A DNA stretch of 64,000 nucleotides from Strongylocentrotus droebachiensis (Eukaryota; Echinodermata; Echinoidea; Camarodonta; Strongylocentrotidae): the NCBI GenBank assembly GCA_035222895.1, contig JAVYIG010002369.1, positions 186,001-250,000 on the forward strand, given 5' to 3'. Below, piece by piece: positions 35,778-46,612 of the stretch (its first letter is position 1; every line of letters starts with the position of its first letter). The notes beneath the pieces were generated by a model, which made no database searches, was not told the origin of the DNA, and was given only the letters and a program-made list of their open reading frames with translations. A program made the translations under genes and the position numbers.

Positions 35778-36795
35778 AACGAATCGGGAGCTGCAAAGAC
35801 CTGTACGTTAGGAATGCTTTGGAAAAGATGAGTAATGGCTTTGACTTTGTAATTTGTAAGTATAATATATATCATGGGTTACGTGTTGGACAATTAAGTT
35901 TAATAGTAAGATTACGTGGAGTATTAAAAATCCCGAGTGAATATTTTGATACGATTTATGTATTCAACAAATTCAAGAAGAATAGTGGTATAGTTTACGT
36001 CATTTAATAGTGTTAAAAGACTTCCACAAGCATAAAACAATGAACAGAAACAAATCGATGTAAGAGTAACTGATGTATGGGTTAAGTATGATCCGACGGA
36101 CGGTTCATTTTGTGTTAACAACGAAATAATATGTATAAAATATATATAAATGGAAAATTAGTACAGACATTGCCTGTTATAAAGACCTACATTTCAACTT
36201 TTGAAGTGTAATGAAAGCATCATTTTTTTTTTCATCTTTAATATTGAAGCCTTCACATCCCTTTTTCTTTGTATGAATGTGAGTACCCTGATTATATGAA
36301 CAAGTTATTCAAAAACTAGAGCTTTTAATTTGAGGCGCTGCTCTTGATTCTTATTCAGCATTTTACCTCTAATCTTTCTAGATAATATGACGATTATGAC
36401 CGACCTAGAAATAGATCTGTTTTCCTGAACCGACAACTAGTTTCTGAAAACGATTTCTCATTTTATTCTCTCTCTCTCTCTCCGTTATTAGTCAAGGTCG
36501 ATAATACCTTTCGATCAATATTCAAGCGTTTAGGAAAACTACAGTTGAATTTTCCATCAATATTAGAAGAAGATTGACCGATTTAAAACGAGGGTTTTGA
36601 TTTCATTTTTGTCACACCTCCACGCTTAGACGACTGTTAAATGGAACAAGCATTCCTGAAATGTACGGTACTTAGATTCATCTAATGAAATACCGATAGT
36701 AAGAAAATTATTTATTGCAAATCAATCTATATTTAATTTCATTCAAAAGAACCTCATTTCGGTGATATTTTTTTCTCATTTTGTCTACGTATAGT
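35776..36795. other. unassigned AT-rich sequence
   Basis: No supported feature other than a short (CT)n at about 36468-36483. Confidence 0.45.
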
Positions 36796-37205
36796 TGTCG
36801 TGGTCTTGTGGATACGTCGCCGGATTTTGGATCACATGGTTCGCGGTTCAAGTGCCACCGCGGCACTAATGTCCATTGGCAAGATATTAAACGACTCGAC
36901 ATTTTGCAACTCTCCACCAAAGTCTAGTAAATGGGTTCCTGATTCCTGATATGAGTTTAAGCGCCTTGAACATCGGTTGGTATTGGTACGTGCACAGTAT
37001 AAATGTAGCTTTTATTATTATTATTGTAATTGTAAAAATATTATCATTATTATTATAATTATTAATATTATTATTGTTATTGTCATTATTATTGTTATTA
37101 TTATTATTGTTGTTACTACTATTATTATTGTCGTTACTATTCATATTGTTGTTGTTATTATCATTATCATTATCACCATCATCATCTTCTTCATCATTAT
37201 TATAT
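36796..37205 (+). mobile_element. tRNA-derived SINE with (ATT)n tail
   Basis: GTGGTCTTGTGGATACG (A box-like, 36799) and GGTTCGCGGTTCAAGTGCC (B box-like, about 36840) are followed by AATGTCCATTGGCAAGATAT, AATGGGTTCCTG and GCGCCTTGAACATCG. The element ends in roughly 190 bases of ATT/ATC microsatellite (37013-37205). It is the clearest + strand SINE in the window and shows the module order used to recognise the fragments elsewhere. Confidence 0.85.
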
Positions 37206-37424
37206 GCCTTTAATACTACCGCATATAATTTAAGAATAAAAAACGAAAGGCAATGTCTTGATCAGTCCTGCTTATAATTGTTTTGATTATAATTAAATCT
37301 TTACTGGTGAAAAAAAAAGTTGTCTATATTTTCCGATTTAAAATATAACCAATCATTCATCAAAACAAATTCTTGGACATGATTAAAACATACATTATCT
37401 AAGTATCACATCATGCACCCTTGC

Positions 37425-37472
<48 letters not shown>

Positions 37473-37524
37473 ATCTCTCTCTCTCTCTCCCTTTAAGTTT
37501 CCCCTCTTTTCTCTATCTCTCGGT

Positions 37525-37574
<50 letters not shown>

Positions 37575-37922
37575 CTCTCCCTTTAACTCTTTTCTCTTTT
37601 CTCTATCTCTCGATTTCTCTTCTACATGCCTGTCATTTCCTCTCCATTTTCTTCCTTTTTATAACCGCTTACCCCTGCCTTAATTTTTTTCTTTTTTTTC
37701 TCTTTCTCTCCCTCTCTCTGTCTCTCTCTCTCTCACACACACACACGCACACACACACACACACACTCTCTCTCTCTCTCTCTCTCCCTTTAACTTTCCC
37801 CTCTTTTCTCTATCTCTCGGTTTCACATTGTCATTTCTCTTCTACATGCTTGCATTTCCTATCCATTTTCTTTCTTATTTAAACCGCTTACCGCTGCCTT
37901 CATTTTTTTCATTTTTTCTCTT

Positions 37923-37955
<33 letters not shown>

Positions 37956-38122
37956 TTCTTTTTCTCTCTCTCTCCTTCTCTCTCTCACACTTCCTCTCTC
38001 CCTTTAAATTTTCCCTCTTTTCTCAATCTCTCGGTTTCACATTGTCATTTCTCTTCTACATGCCTGTCATTTCCTTTCCATTTTCTTTCTTATTTTAACC
38101 GCTTACCCCTGCCTTCATTTTT

Positions 38123-38172
<50 letters not shown>

Positions 38173-38260
38173 CTCTCTTTCTTTCTCTCTCTCTATCTCT
38201 CTCTCTCTCCCTTTAACTTTTCCCTCTTTTCTCTATCGCTCGATTTCTCCTCTACATGCT
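37425..38260. repeat. higher-order repeat, about 210 bp, of CT/CA microsatellite
   Basis: The lead CCCTTTAA(C/G)TTTTCCCTCT, ending TATCTCTCGGTTTC, starts near 37490, 37579, 37786, 37999 and 38209. In the longer units it is followed by CTTCTACATGCCTGTCATTT, a segment ending TTTTAACCGCTTACC, and a CTGCCTTCATTTTTT module leading into a (TC)n or (CA)n block. Spacing is about 207-213 bp for the full units. The 153-codon frame at 37421-37882 is low complexity. Confidence 0.85.
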
Positions 38261-38677
38261 GTCATTTCCTCTCCATTTTCTTTCTTATTTTAACCGCTGC
38301 CTTCATTGCATGCCGCATAATTTGTCGTTGATTCCTTTGTTCGCATGCTTAACGTTAAAACCAGTCGAAATTAATGAAATTTGTAGCTTTTAAACATGAT
38401 TAAAGACCCTATAAATAAGTTTCCATCCTTGCAGGTGGCTTAAGACGGACGATATAAAATATTTTGCCGCAAAAAACAGAAACTGTGCTTAAAGGGAGAT
38501 GTATGCATATTTGCGTACCTTGCTCTATGTTTTTCCCTCTTCTAATTTCTGAGTATATGGTGAGAATGTGATGGAAAGATATGAAAACTAACAAAGAGAT
38601 ACTGAACATGGTAGGGCTAAACAAAAACATCCTGATATGATTTTTTTTAAAGAAAGAAAGGACAAATATTGGCCACA

Positions 38678-39023
38678 TTAAAGGGAATGGGTATCTTCGT
38701 CTCAGATTCTGAAACAAAATTCTGGATTTAGTTCATGCTGCAATGACAATAAACCTTTAGGTCAGTCAGGAACGGCATTACTTTTACAAGCCGATCACCT
38801 GTCTGATTATCAAGATATTTATGATTGAAAACCAAAAAAATCGTTTTCCTGACGGTTTTATAACACTACAGTCTATTGGGGGAAATGAGTATGGTAAAAC
38901 TCGTCACTCAAAGATATTTTACTTTTTTGAGGCACTTCATGATCATTTTGAAACGCAATTTTTGTAGGGCTTCGGTATTACATCATATCACAGATACTGT
39001 TAACACGTATGGCCATGCATCTA
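38678..39023 (+). mobile_element. TTAA-flanked MITE, family A, copy 2 (3' truncated)
   Basis: Starts at TTAA (38678-38681) with AGGGAATGGGTATCTTCGTC. It is co-linear with the reverse complement of 5918-6306 through GGCCATGCATCT, then the last 30 or so bases and the right TTAA are missing. The sequence passes into a SINE fragment. Confidence 0.75.
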
Positions 39024-39112
39024 ATGTCCTTTGGCAAGACATTGATCTACATTTGCCACACTCAATCAAGGTGATGTATATGGGTACCTGAAAGGAATTA
39101 ATTAAATGCCGT
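39015..39112 (+). mobile_element. SINE internal fragment
   Basis: AATGTCCTTTGGCAAGACAT, ATTTGCCACACTCAATCAAGG, GGTGATGTATATGGGTACC and GGAATTAATT follow the middle module order of the SINEs at 27360 (minus) and 36796. Head and tail are absent. Confidence 0.6.
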
Positions 39113-39364
39113 TGACGTTTCCAATCCCATTTCAAATAAAACCACAATGCTAATCAGATTGGTGTCCCTATTGTACGAGGAATTTTTGAAAGTTAGACAA
39201 AGCATAACAATAATTTCTGTATTTTTAACAGGTAGACAGCTGGAGAAGAAATAGGAGAGACCATACGGGAAATGGTGCTGATGGAGAAAGTTAGAAACTG
39301 ACATTCGTGAAACAGCGTGATCGCCAAAGTCTAAAAATATGGCACATAGAGACGCAGGGAGAGA

Positions 39365-39450
39365 TAGAGAGAGAGAGAGAGAGAGAAAAAAAAAGCCAGA
39401 AAAACAACAGAAAAAGAGACAGAGACAGACAGAGACAGAGAGATAGACAG
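39365..39450. repeat. GA-rich microsatellite
   Basis: (GA)n and GACAGA-type repeats. Confidence 0.8.
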
Positions 39451-40197
39451 TATTCAGACATTGATATTGTTATTTAGATAAAACCATGGCACTATAGGTA
39501 CTATAATGTGAAGAAAAATATGTATATATAATAATAGTTTGAAAGGGGGTTTAAGAAAAAAACAATCATTCGACATTTTGTAGCTTAGTTCAATAAAGTT
39601 TGATTTATAGAGCCCTAACAAATATGCCAGGTGCATGAGTAAAGAGGGCAAAACATTTCTGCACACATTGCATCCATTTTTACCTCATGACTTCATTGTG
39701 TCCGATGCCAGAAAAAAAAAACGTTTTAAATTCCTAAATTGGCAATATGTCAAAAGATTCAAAATCATTGTTTTTCAATCAAATTTGACAATTTTGTTCC
39801 TACTTTTCGATAATATTCATTGCCCATGTTTATTTTTTTCTGAGACATTACACTTTATTTTAACAATTTTAATAGCAATACAGGAAAATATAATTGTTGC
39901 CGAAGTGATGAAAAATAGTGATTATAATAATGAACCCTGTCCTGAAATGCTTATTATAGAATAAATGTGTACTTCATATCCAGACGGAGTAAGGTTAGCC
40001 ATCCAGACATGCTAGACAGCGGGGAAAATTGTCTACTCCTGTGGGAGTTGGAAATGTTATCGATGGGAGGGCCGGGGCAAAAATCTTATATAAAAAATCT
40101 CATAATTGTATCTATTACGGTTAAAACACTCCCAAGGTGGGAAACAGGAGAAGGAGCAGTCGTAATAATTTCAAATTTGGCCTTTCTTTCTCTCTTC

Positions 40198-40984
40198 TTA
40201 ACCCTATTTAGCCCGGGCTATTTTGAAACTGCATAGCCCGGGGGGGGGGGGGGGCTTCTAAGCCCCCCCCCCCCTATGATCTCGGCCGTGAAACGCCCGA
40301 TCGCCGCGAAAATTTGCATACATGTCAAGTGAAGTGTATAGAATACTATGGTAATTTCAATTTTTTGAAAAAATTAACTCATTTGCATATTTATGGTAAT
40401 TTATGCAAATAAGGTCATAAAATTCACATTTTTGCCCATAAATCAGACATTATCCATATTTAAGCATTCTTTCTCACTACATATATTTGGTAGACCATTT
40501 GGAATAATAATACAACACAAAAAATTGAAAAACCAGGGTTATTCTTTATGTTATCTATTGTTTTGATAATTTCTTATGTATTTCTTTGTTTTTTTAACTT
40601 ATGTATTTTATTGTTTTTGTTGTTTTATTTCATTTCCAACTATAATTCAACTATTTTGACCCCAAAATAAACACCTAAACTATAAACAAGACCAAATAAC
40701 CAATGTTTTATCTCTTTATTTGAAAAATGAGATTTCCATATGTTTTGTACACAAATCACAAAAATGAGCGATTTTCGGGCTGACATGCAAAGACAAAAGG
40801 ACACGTGACTTTGTAATGGTAGGTCCGATTTTCGAAAAATTTCTTTCAAAAGATGCGCAAGACTCGAAAAAAAAAAGTCACAAAATTTCAGTGCAAGATT
40901 TTCTTGCGTTAAAAAATTATCGCGAAAAATGTCGAGGGGGGGCTTCTAAAGCCCCCCCCCCCCCCCCGGGCTAAATAGGGTTAA
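40198..40984 (+). mobile_element. piggyBac-like non-autonomous element, copy 1
   Basis: TTAA lies at both borders (40198-40201 and 40981-40984). The ends CCCTATTTAGCCCGGG and CCCGGGCTAAATAGGG form a perfect inverted repeat; a CCC-starting repeat inside TTAA is the piggyBac signature. Next to each end lies a G tract, CTTCTAA(A)G word and C tract (about 40240-40275 and 40935-40968). The interior has ATTTGCATA and its inverted counterpart TATGCAAAT (octamer-like). No transposase frame. Homologous to 54377-54889 but about 270 bp longer. Confidence 0.9.
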
Positions 40985-42394
40985 GGCATCGATTTAAGAC
41001 CCGAACCACACCGTCAGACCAACTGATAACCAACCGAGAACCAAAGATTCTCAGCGTTGGTGTTGATGTTATTTAGTTGTGCCTGATTACCAGTCATGAT
41101 TGGCTATTAATGTTCATTGTAATGTTTTTAAATAAAATCTCTACCGCTAAATCATGTTGTGTTTTTCATGCCAGAATTATACTTTAAAAATTGAAGAAAA
41201 AAAAAACGACGCCATCCTCATAGGGACACTTTACACATGTCTTAGCTTTTCACGATGCCGTCTTACTAGTCCTACCCATCAGGAGTAGCGTAGGGTTTTG
41301 TCTGTCTATTGTCTGTCTTTTAGGTGTGACTGAGGGTAGAAATTGTATGTGAAATTCATTCCCTATACTTTATATTCGCCTGACGAGGTTACGTCATAGA
41401 TAGATGGTTTCACAAGACAAAGTCAAAATTTTAGAACGTTCATTTCGGAGCTTCAAGTTTGTTCGACCTGCTCATGAATGATGTCCTAATTGAAAGTGCA
41501 AAAGGTTGAGAAAAACATGCCAATCCTATGTGATCTGGATCCCTCCAATTACACGAAACGGTCATATCATATTTCACTTCTTATTCCTATGTTTGTAGCT
41601 TTGTTTTATGTTACTGATGTAATTGAGACATTGATATGTCTACACTTCTAAAGTGTCGTTTAAATGGTTAATTTTAAAGGGAAGAAACATCAAAACAAAT
41701 CATATCATAACAATATGTCATAGTTTAACAAGGTTCGAGACAAAATTAAAGTGTTTTTCGTATCATAAAAGTGGTCGCCACTTATCCGTTTAATAAAATA
41801 TTAAATGAAAAATCAAATGAATAAATAAATAAAATAAAGACAATTTTCCACCGCTCTCTGTTCGTAAATCCCAGTGTGGCTCAATTAAATTTGAATGGAG
41901 GTCTTCAACAGACCAAGCACTATTTTACAAAAGGATGAACAATCATTGTGACAATTCTTCACATCTCTACGAAAGTTACATACAACTACGAGACTTGAAT
42001 TTTTTACCTCGTTACGAAACAACATTGAACCTATAGCCAAGACATGCATGTTATGTTTTTATCACGGTTTATATCGAACTCGACAAGGAAATTATCTTAA
42101 CAGCTACCGATTTACTATACTTGGGTAATAGGAGGCATTTGTACATGAAATGCGTTGCATCAACATGACCTAAATGCAGTTCAAGTAATCACAGTTTGAA
42201 CATTTGAGAAATAACGATTACCCGACATTAACTTTGTTATAGTGCTATATTTGTCAAGAAGAGGTAATGTGTATTCCCTTGTTTTTGGTTGTTATTCAAA
42301 AACTTTAAGGGACATCTAAACCTATAATGATTATCAACTATGTTATTTTAAAAGAGACGTTGCGCTTCAAAAAAAAATGTTTATGCACTGTTCC
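40985..42394. other. unassigned AT-rich sequence
   Basis: No supported gene or repeat boundary. Confidence 0.45.
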
Positions 42395-42610
42395 TACACT
42401 CTAAAAACTAAAATGTTAAATGTCAGTTTAAAAGGGCCGAGGAGTGACCACTCTTTCAAAATGTCAGATTTTTTCTTTTAACCTGCTAGATTTAACCTTC
42501 ATAGTGTTGGATCCAGCATGTTCAAAGTGTTAATCTACCATTTTGAAAGAGTGGTCACTCCTCGGCCCTTTTAAATGGTGACTATTTAACATTTCAGTTT
42601 TTAGAGTGTA
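42395..42610. mobile_element. foldback MITE with about 70-bp arms
   Basis: TA at both borders (42395-42396 and 42609-42610). The left arm CACTCTAAAAACTAAAATGT runs through GGGCCGAGGAGTGACCACTC to TTTCAAAATG. The right arm mirrors it with few differences. The loop is about 70 bp. It can form one long hairpin when transcribed. Confidence 0.9.
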
Positions 42611-43414
42611 CTATGTATTATATCTCGATGTAACCCACTGAATTTTATTATCTGTAAACAATTATTTTGTACATATTGAATAAATAAAAACAAACAAACA
42701 AACAAACATCCGCTTGAGGGTTTTTCGTCAAAGATATAGGTATTATAATAGGGATGGGTAACGTGTTTGGGGAAGGGTAGAAGTAAGGTAGTGGATTAAT
42801 GTAAGGTTTGACTACAGAGCAATTGTTCGCAGGAGCAAATATACATTAATCAGAAATAATAAAGATATAGCACTTTGTGTTACTTACCACAACTTTAGAA
42901 AAGCTCCTCCATGAAGTAGGTGAGAAAATTGAGCGTTACGCCGTCCAATGTAGAAGGCTTTCCTAACCTGCTGCTTTTTAATGTCGATGTAAAATGTGTA
43001 ATGCATGCAAACCAAACCACCATGAACCATTTATCAATTTCTGGTTGCTTTTGCATTAAACGCCCAGCAAAAATCTGGCCAGGAATTAAACTAAAGTTTG
43101 TCATTCGTCTTTAATCGTGATGATCAGTTGCGTCGCTTTCGTTTCTTGGTCACAAACTCAGGAGCCGTTAATCCGTAGCAAGGCGAATGGCTTCGATGTC
43201 CTAACGATTAAACCACGATCATCTCTACTCCTCTGTCTGTCTCTCTCATCATCGTCATCTCAACACAACACTGGTCTGTTTATCCCTTTCGAAGGTATCA
43301 TCTTCTCTCGCGTCCTCCTCGCACCGTTCCCGAGGAAGGAAAAAATGGTCAAACAATGTCAGGTATAGATAGATCTTGGGTATACGTCACTTAGATTAGA
43401 GCAGACGGGTTGAA
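42611..43414. other. unassigned sequence with (AAAC)n
   Basis: A short (AAAC)n run lies at about 42690-42708. A 69-codon minus frame at 42895-43104 has ordinary amino-acid composition, but I recognise no domain and no clear exon borders. Confidence 0.4.
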
Positions 43415-43530
43415 CCAGAGTTGGCGCGGGTAAGATAATTTGTCTCTCCCCAGTTTGGCGCGCTTACTGGAATGGTGATGATGAGGAGGCGGGATCGAGA
43501 GCAAGTTGTCGGGAGGGAAGCGAGCTCGCC
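43415..43530. promoter_or_regulatory. candidate promoter-like GC/CpG segment
   Basis: Two E2F-type words (TTGGCGCGGG at 43421-43430 and TTTGGCGCG at 43454-43462) and a GC-box-like GGCGGG (43488-43493) occur within 75 bp of DNA richer in CpG than its flanks. No adjacent coding exon was recognised, so function is conjecture. Confidence 0.25.
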
Positions 43531-43943
43531 CAAATGACTAATTTACATGCTGTCCTCTTGTGGCGAAACACATTATAATGTTAAAGGTCCCCCTGTGGAA
43601 CTTATTTATTGATTCGATGTCTTTATGAAACGAACAGCGTCATGCTGAACGCACATGAGGCATCATTTTGATGTTTGCTACAGTATAATCTTGATATCAT
43701 TTACTATGTTTAATACATCACTGATATACAGAGCAAATGTAAATGACAAATGAAGAGTCTGAAATTGCTTTAAAAGACCAGAGCTGCATGATAGTTGTCA
43801 TTAGCGAATGACGTAATTCAACCGAACTGATGTATTTTGTGCAATGGGCGTAATGTTTAATATTCAAGGGACTTAGAATTATGGGGGGAGGGGGTCTTCT
43901 AATTTCCGTAGTGTAGTAATTTATGTACTCTGGTAGGCCTACC

Positions 43944-44285
43944 CAGTGGCGGATCCAGGGGTGGGGCCTGGGGGCCTGGGCCCCCTCCCCTGGCCTAAAA
44001 ATAGGTTAACAAAAAGATGGTAACGTTAATTTAACTGTTAAAAAGGCCCCCCCCCCCCCTGGAAGCTGCGGGGGCGACACATTGCCCCGAATATTTACCT
44101 TTTTTTAAAGTATATTTTACCTTTTATCTTTGAGAATTATATAGAGACATCCCCCGCTCCTGTGGTGAGGAAAAAAAGAAGTAAAACGTAACACACATAT
44201 AATCCTATCGTAATTTTTCCTCCATGTGGGAAATCTTGCCCCTCCACCCAGCCCCCCGACTGAACTTATCCAGGTTACGCCACTG
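43944..44285. mobile_element. hAT-like MITE, CAGTGGCG ends
   Basis: Left end CAGTGGCGGATCCAGGGG. Right end, reverse-complemented, CAGTGGCGTAACCTGG. G/C tracts lie near both sides, and the interior is T-rich. No clean 8-bp target duplication was seen, so the class is by end similarity only. Confidence 0.6.
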
Positions 44286-44589
44286 AGACAATAAAGTAGA
44301 CCAAGCAGGCCCATTCATATAGTTATTTAAGGACTGAGTTTGCTATTTCAGAAACTACTAAATGTTTATACGACAAAACTGTTTTTGTAGAAAGTAGCTT
44401 GTAGTATGACTTATGGACCTACAAATTATATAGCGGGGTTGGCCAAGATCATGAGCTTGGTTCCTGCTCGGATTGGGGTGATGGAGGGGCGCACTTTAAA
44501 ATAAAAATTATGTGACAAGCATGCACCAATATTATTATGACATCAACTTCGAAGAACCTAAAAGAGGGGGAAAATACTGGGAAAAAAAC

Positions 44590-45183
44590 CATGGATGACT
44601 AATGCTATTTCAAAATAAATCAAGAAGAAGCACAAGTTGTATTCTAAACTAAAGGCATCAACATTTCAACAGAAAGACGAGGAAGAATACAAAAGGTATG
44701 GAAACGTTCTAACTACAGTTCGACGAAATGCAAAGAGACAATATTATAGTAACCTCTTCTTCATTAATAAGAATGATAGTCGTAAAACGTGGAAAACAAT
44801 TAACGAGTTAACATCTGACAATGAAAAAGCTAACGAATTTAACAAAAAATTTTTGTAAACATAGGTCCAAAGCTGGCAAAGGAAATACCACCAGTGAATT
44901 CTGACTTTACAGAATATTTAGGATATAGAACAGAAAACTCACTATTTTTAAAACCAATAACAGAGAATGAATTGAATGCCACTTTAGACTTTAGATACAA
45001 AAAAAGCATGTGGATATGATAATTTGCCGGCAAGATTGTTGAGGGATGCTGCCCTATACATTTCAAGCTCATTAACATATATTTGCAATCTTTCCATAGA
45101 AAGAGGTAAATTTCCAGACGCTCTGAAAGTAGCAAAAGTGACACCTATTTATAAAAAGTGGCGAAAAGATCCAGCTGCACACA
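44590..45183 (+). pseudogene. CR1/L2-like LINE, segment 1 (pre-RT and RT start)
   Basis: Translated pieces in shifting frames give the region before the reverse transcriptase: RNAKRQYYSN, DSRKTWKTIN, then VNIGPKLAKEIP and NSLFLKPITENEL, then GYDNLPARLL, NLSIERGKFPDALKVAKVTP and IYKK. This order is typical of the C-terminal part of the endonuclease-RT protein of CR1/L2/Jockey-group non-LTR retrotransposons. At least two frameshifts separate the pieces (near 44857 and 45000-45015). The endonuclease domain is absent (5' truncation). Breaks off at about 45183, where another repeat is inserted. Confidence 0.8.
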
Positions 45184-46540
45184 AAAAAACGGAACTAAGT
45201 ATGGTGAGTACAAATCGTGGCTCACTCATTCAGTCGAGAGAATATATCTATTAAAAAATAAATGCATTATTTTACACATTTGGTGAATACACCACCTTTC
45301 TCTTAGTGAAATGTTACACACGTGATATTTAAAACGAGTATGTGACCCGATTATTTTCTCGATGAGTCTTTTTACTCATTAAAGTACATGTAAGTTAATA
45401 TTGGATGAGTATTCTCCCCGTATTCTCCAACTTTATTGACCGAATGAGTAAAAATATTCACAAATATGTAGAGTGGCTTTTTGCTCCCTAATATGTCACA
45501 GACTCTTTATTCGTTGGATGAGTAAAAAAACAAAACCTTAGTCTCTTCGAAGCTGTACTCGTCTTAGGAGCTATCTTACTCTTTGCATTCGTGTAAATAT
45601 TTCGCTGATGAATATTCGTATGCGTTCGTGATCGTACGTATTACGTACCCGATCGTCACGTTTTTAGCGGCCGACAAGCCACAGAATAAGTGTAAGTAGA
45701 TTTGATTTTTCTTAATTTTGAATCAGTTAGTAGTAAGGGGATCCCTTGAATTTTATTCAGACTTTTTCTAAAACAAGTTAAGGCTACCGATTAGATATAG
45801 AATCTAGATCTAGTGCTGAAATTTTGAAGCTCTTCTTGTGCACGACCGGAGTGTATGGAGTGCATGGCGAAGGACTTCCATGTTTACAGTGACAAACATA
45901 CAAACTCACAATTTTACTTCATAATTCTCGTTCGAGAATATTATAAGAACCCGCCCGCGCATGCAATTTTTCTTAGTGCGAAACACTAGGATTTCGTCGC
46001 ACAGAATCCGTCGAAATCTCAGCAATCGGACGTTATTCGATTTATATGTGGACATTTTGTTGATTGGACCTCGGTCTTTATTACTACACGTCGATTTTGT
46101 ACTTTTGTGAATCATCTTGGTGGTGTTTTATCGTATTTCTCGACATGAAAATACATGGTTTTGACGCTACCGTGACCAGCACCACTGACGGCACAACTGC
46201 CGAGAGCTCCGGCGCGAATCTCGTGACTGGCTCCGGCGCGGCCGGGAAGGACCAGCGGCAGAAAAAGGGCCGTAAGAACGGCAATATAACCTGACTGACT
46301 GACTGAGTAATTGAAGCATTACTCACTAGTTGAGTTGGAGCAATTTACTCAAAACATTAGGTTAAATAACTCAATAATTTAGAATACTCATTTGCCATGT
46401 CACTATAATGTCAAATTAACAAAACTCATTCCTGTGCGTTATTAATCTCAATTTAATGAGTTAATGCATTCAGTTAAGTGTGTCACTATAGTTTATTTGC
46501 CTCTTTGAGTAAGATTACCCAAATATTTCTTTGTGTGTAT
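45184..46540 (+). mobile_element. repeat inserted in the LINE (insertion 1)
   Basis: This 1.35-kb piece separates IYKKWRKDPAAH from LGKIFEKIIN of the LINE, and the LINE's NYRPIS-type stretch is lost. Its last 415 bp recur in inverse orientation at 51826-52236, where the copy lacks the first 930 bp. That pattern looks like 5' truncation of a retroposon whose 3' end is near 46530. No terminal inverted repeats were seen. Many GAGTAA/TTACTCAT words occur. A 49-codon frame starting at 46145 is discussed as a finding. Confidence 0.6.
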
Positions 46541-46612
46541 ATACTGGGTAAAATCTTTGAGAAAATAATAAATAATCGTGTAATTGACTATTTGGAAGCA
46601 AATAATATCTTG
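46541..46612 (+). pseudogene. LINE segment 2
   Basis: Encodes LGKIFEKIINNRVIDYLEAN followed by NIL, which is the RT finger region just before the GFR..HST motif. It is interrupted by the palindromic insertion at 46613. Confidence 0.75.

Noticed and set aside
36796..36870. possible tRNA gene on the + strand
   Set aside because: Same reason: it continues into SINE modules and ends in an ATT tail, and the acceptor arm does not pair.
37421..37882. 153-codon frame rich in Ser/Leu/His-Thr
   Set aside because: Direct translation of (TC)n and (CA)n microsatellites within the 210-bp array.
42895..43104. 69-codon minus frame with ordinary composition
   Set aside because: No recognised domain, no convincing splice sites and no second exon nearby. 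Left as an unassigned interval.
43135..43215. tRNA-like A box on the minus strand (GTGGTTTAATCGTTAGGAC)
   Set aside because: No B box follows and there is no SINE body, so the similarity is too short.
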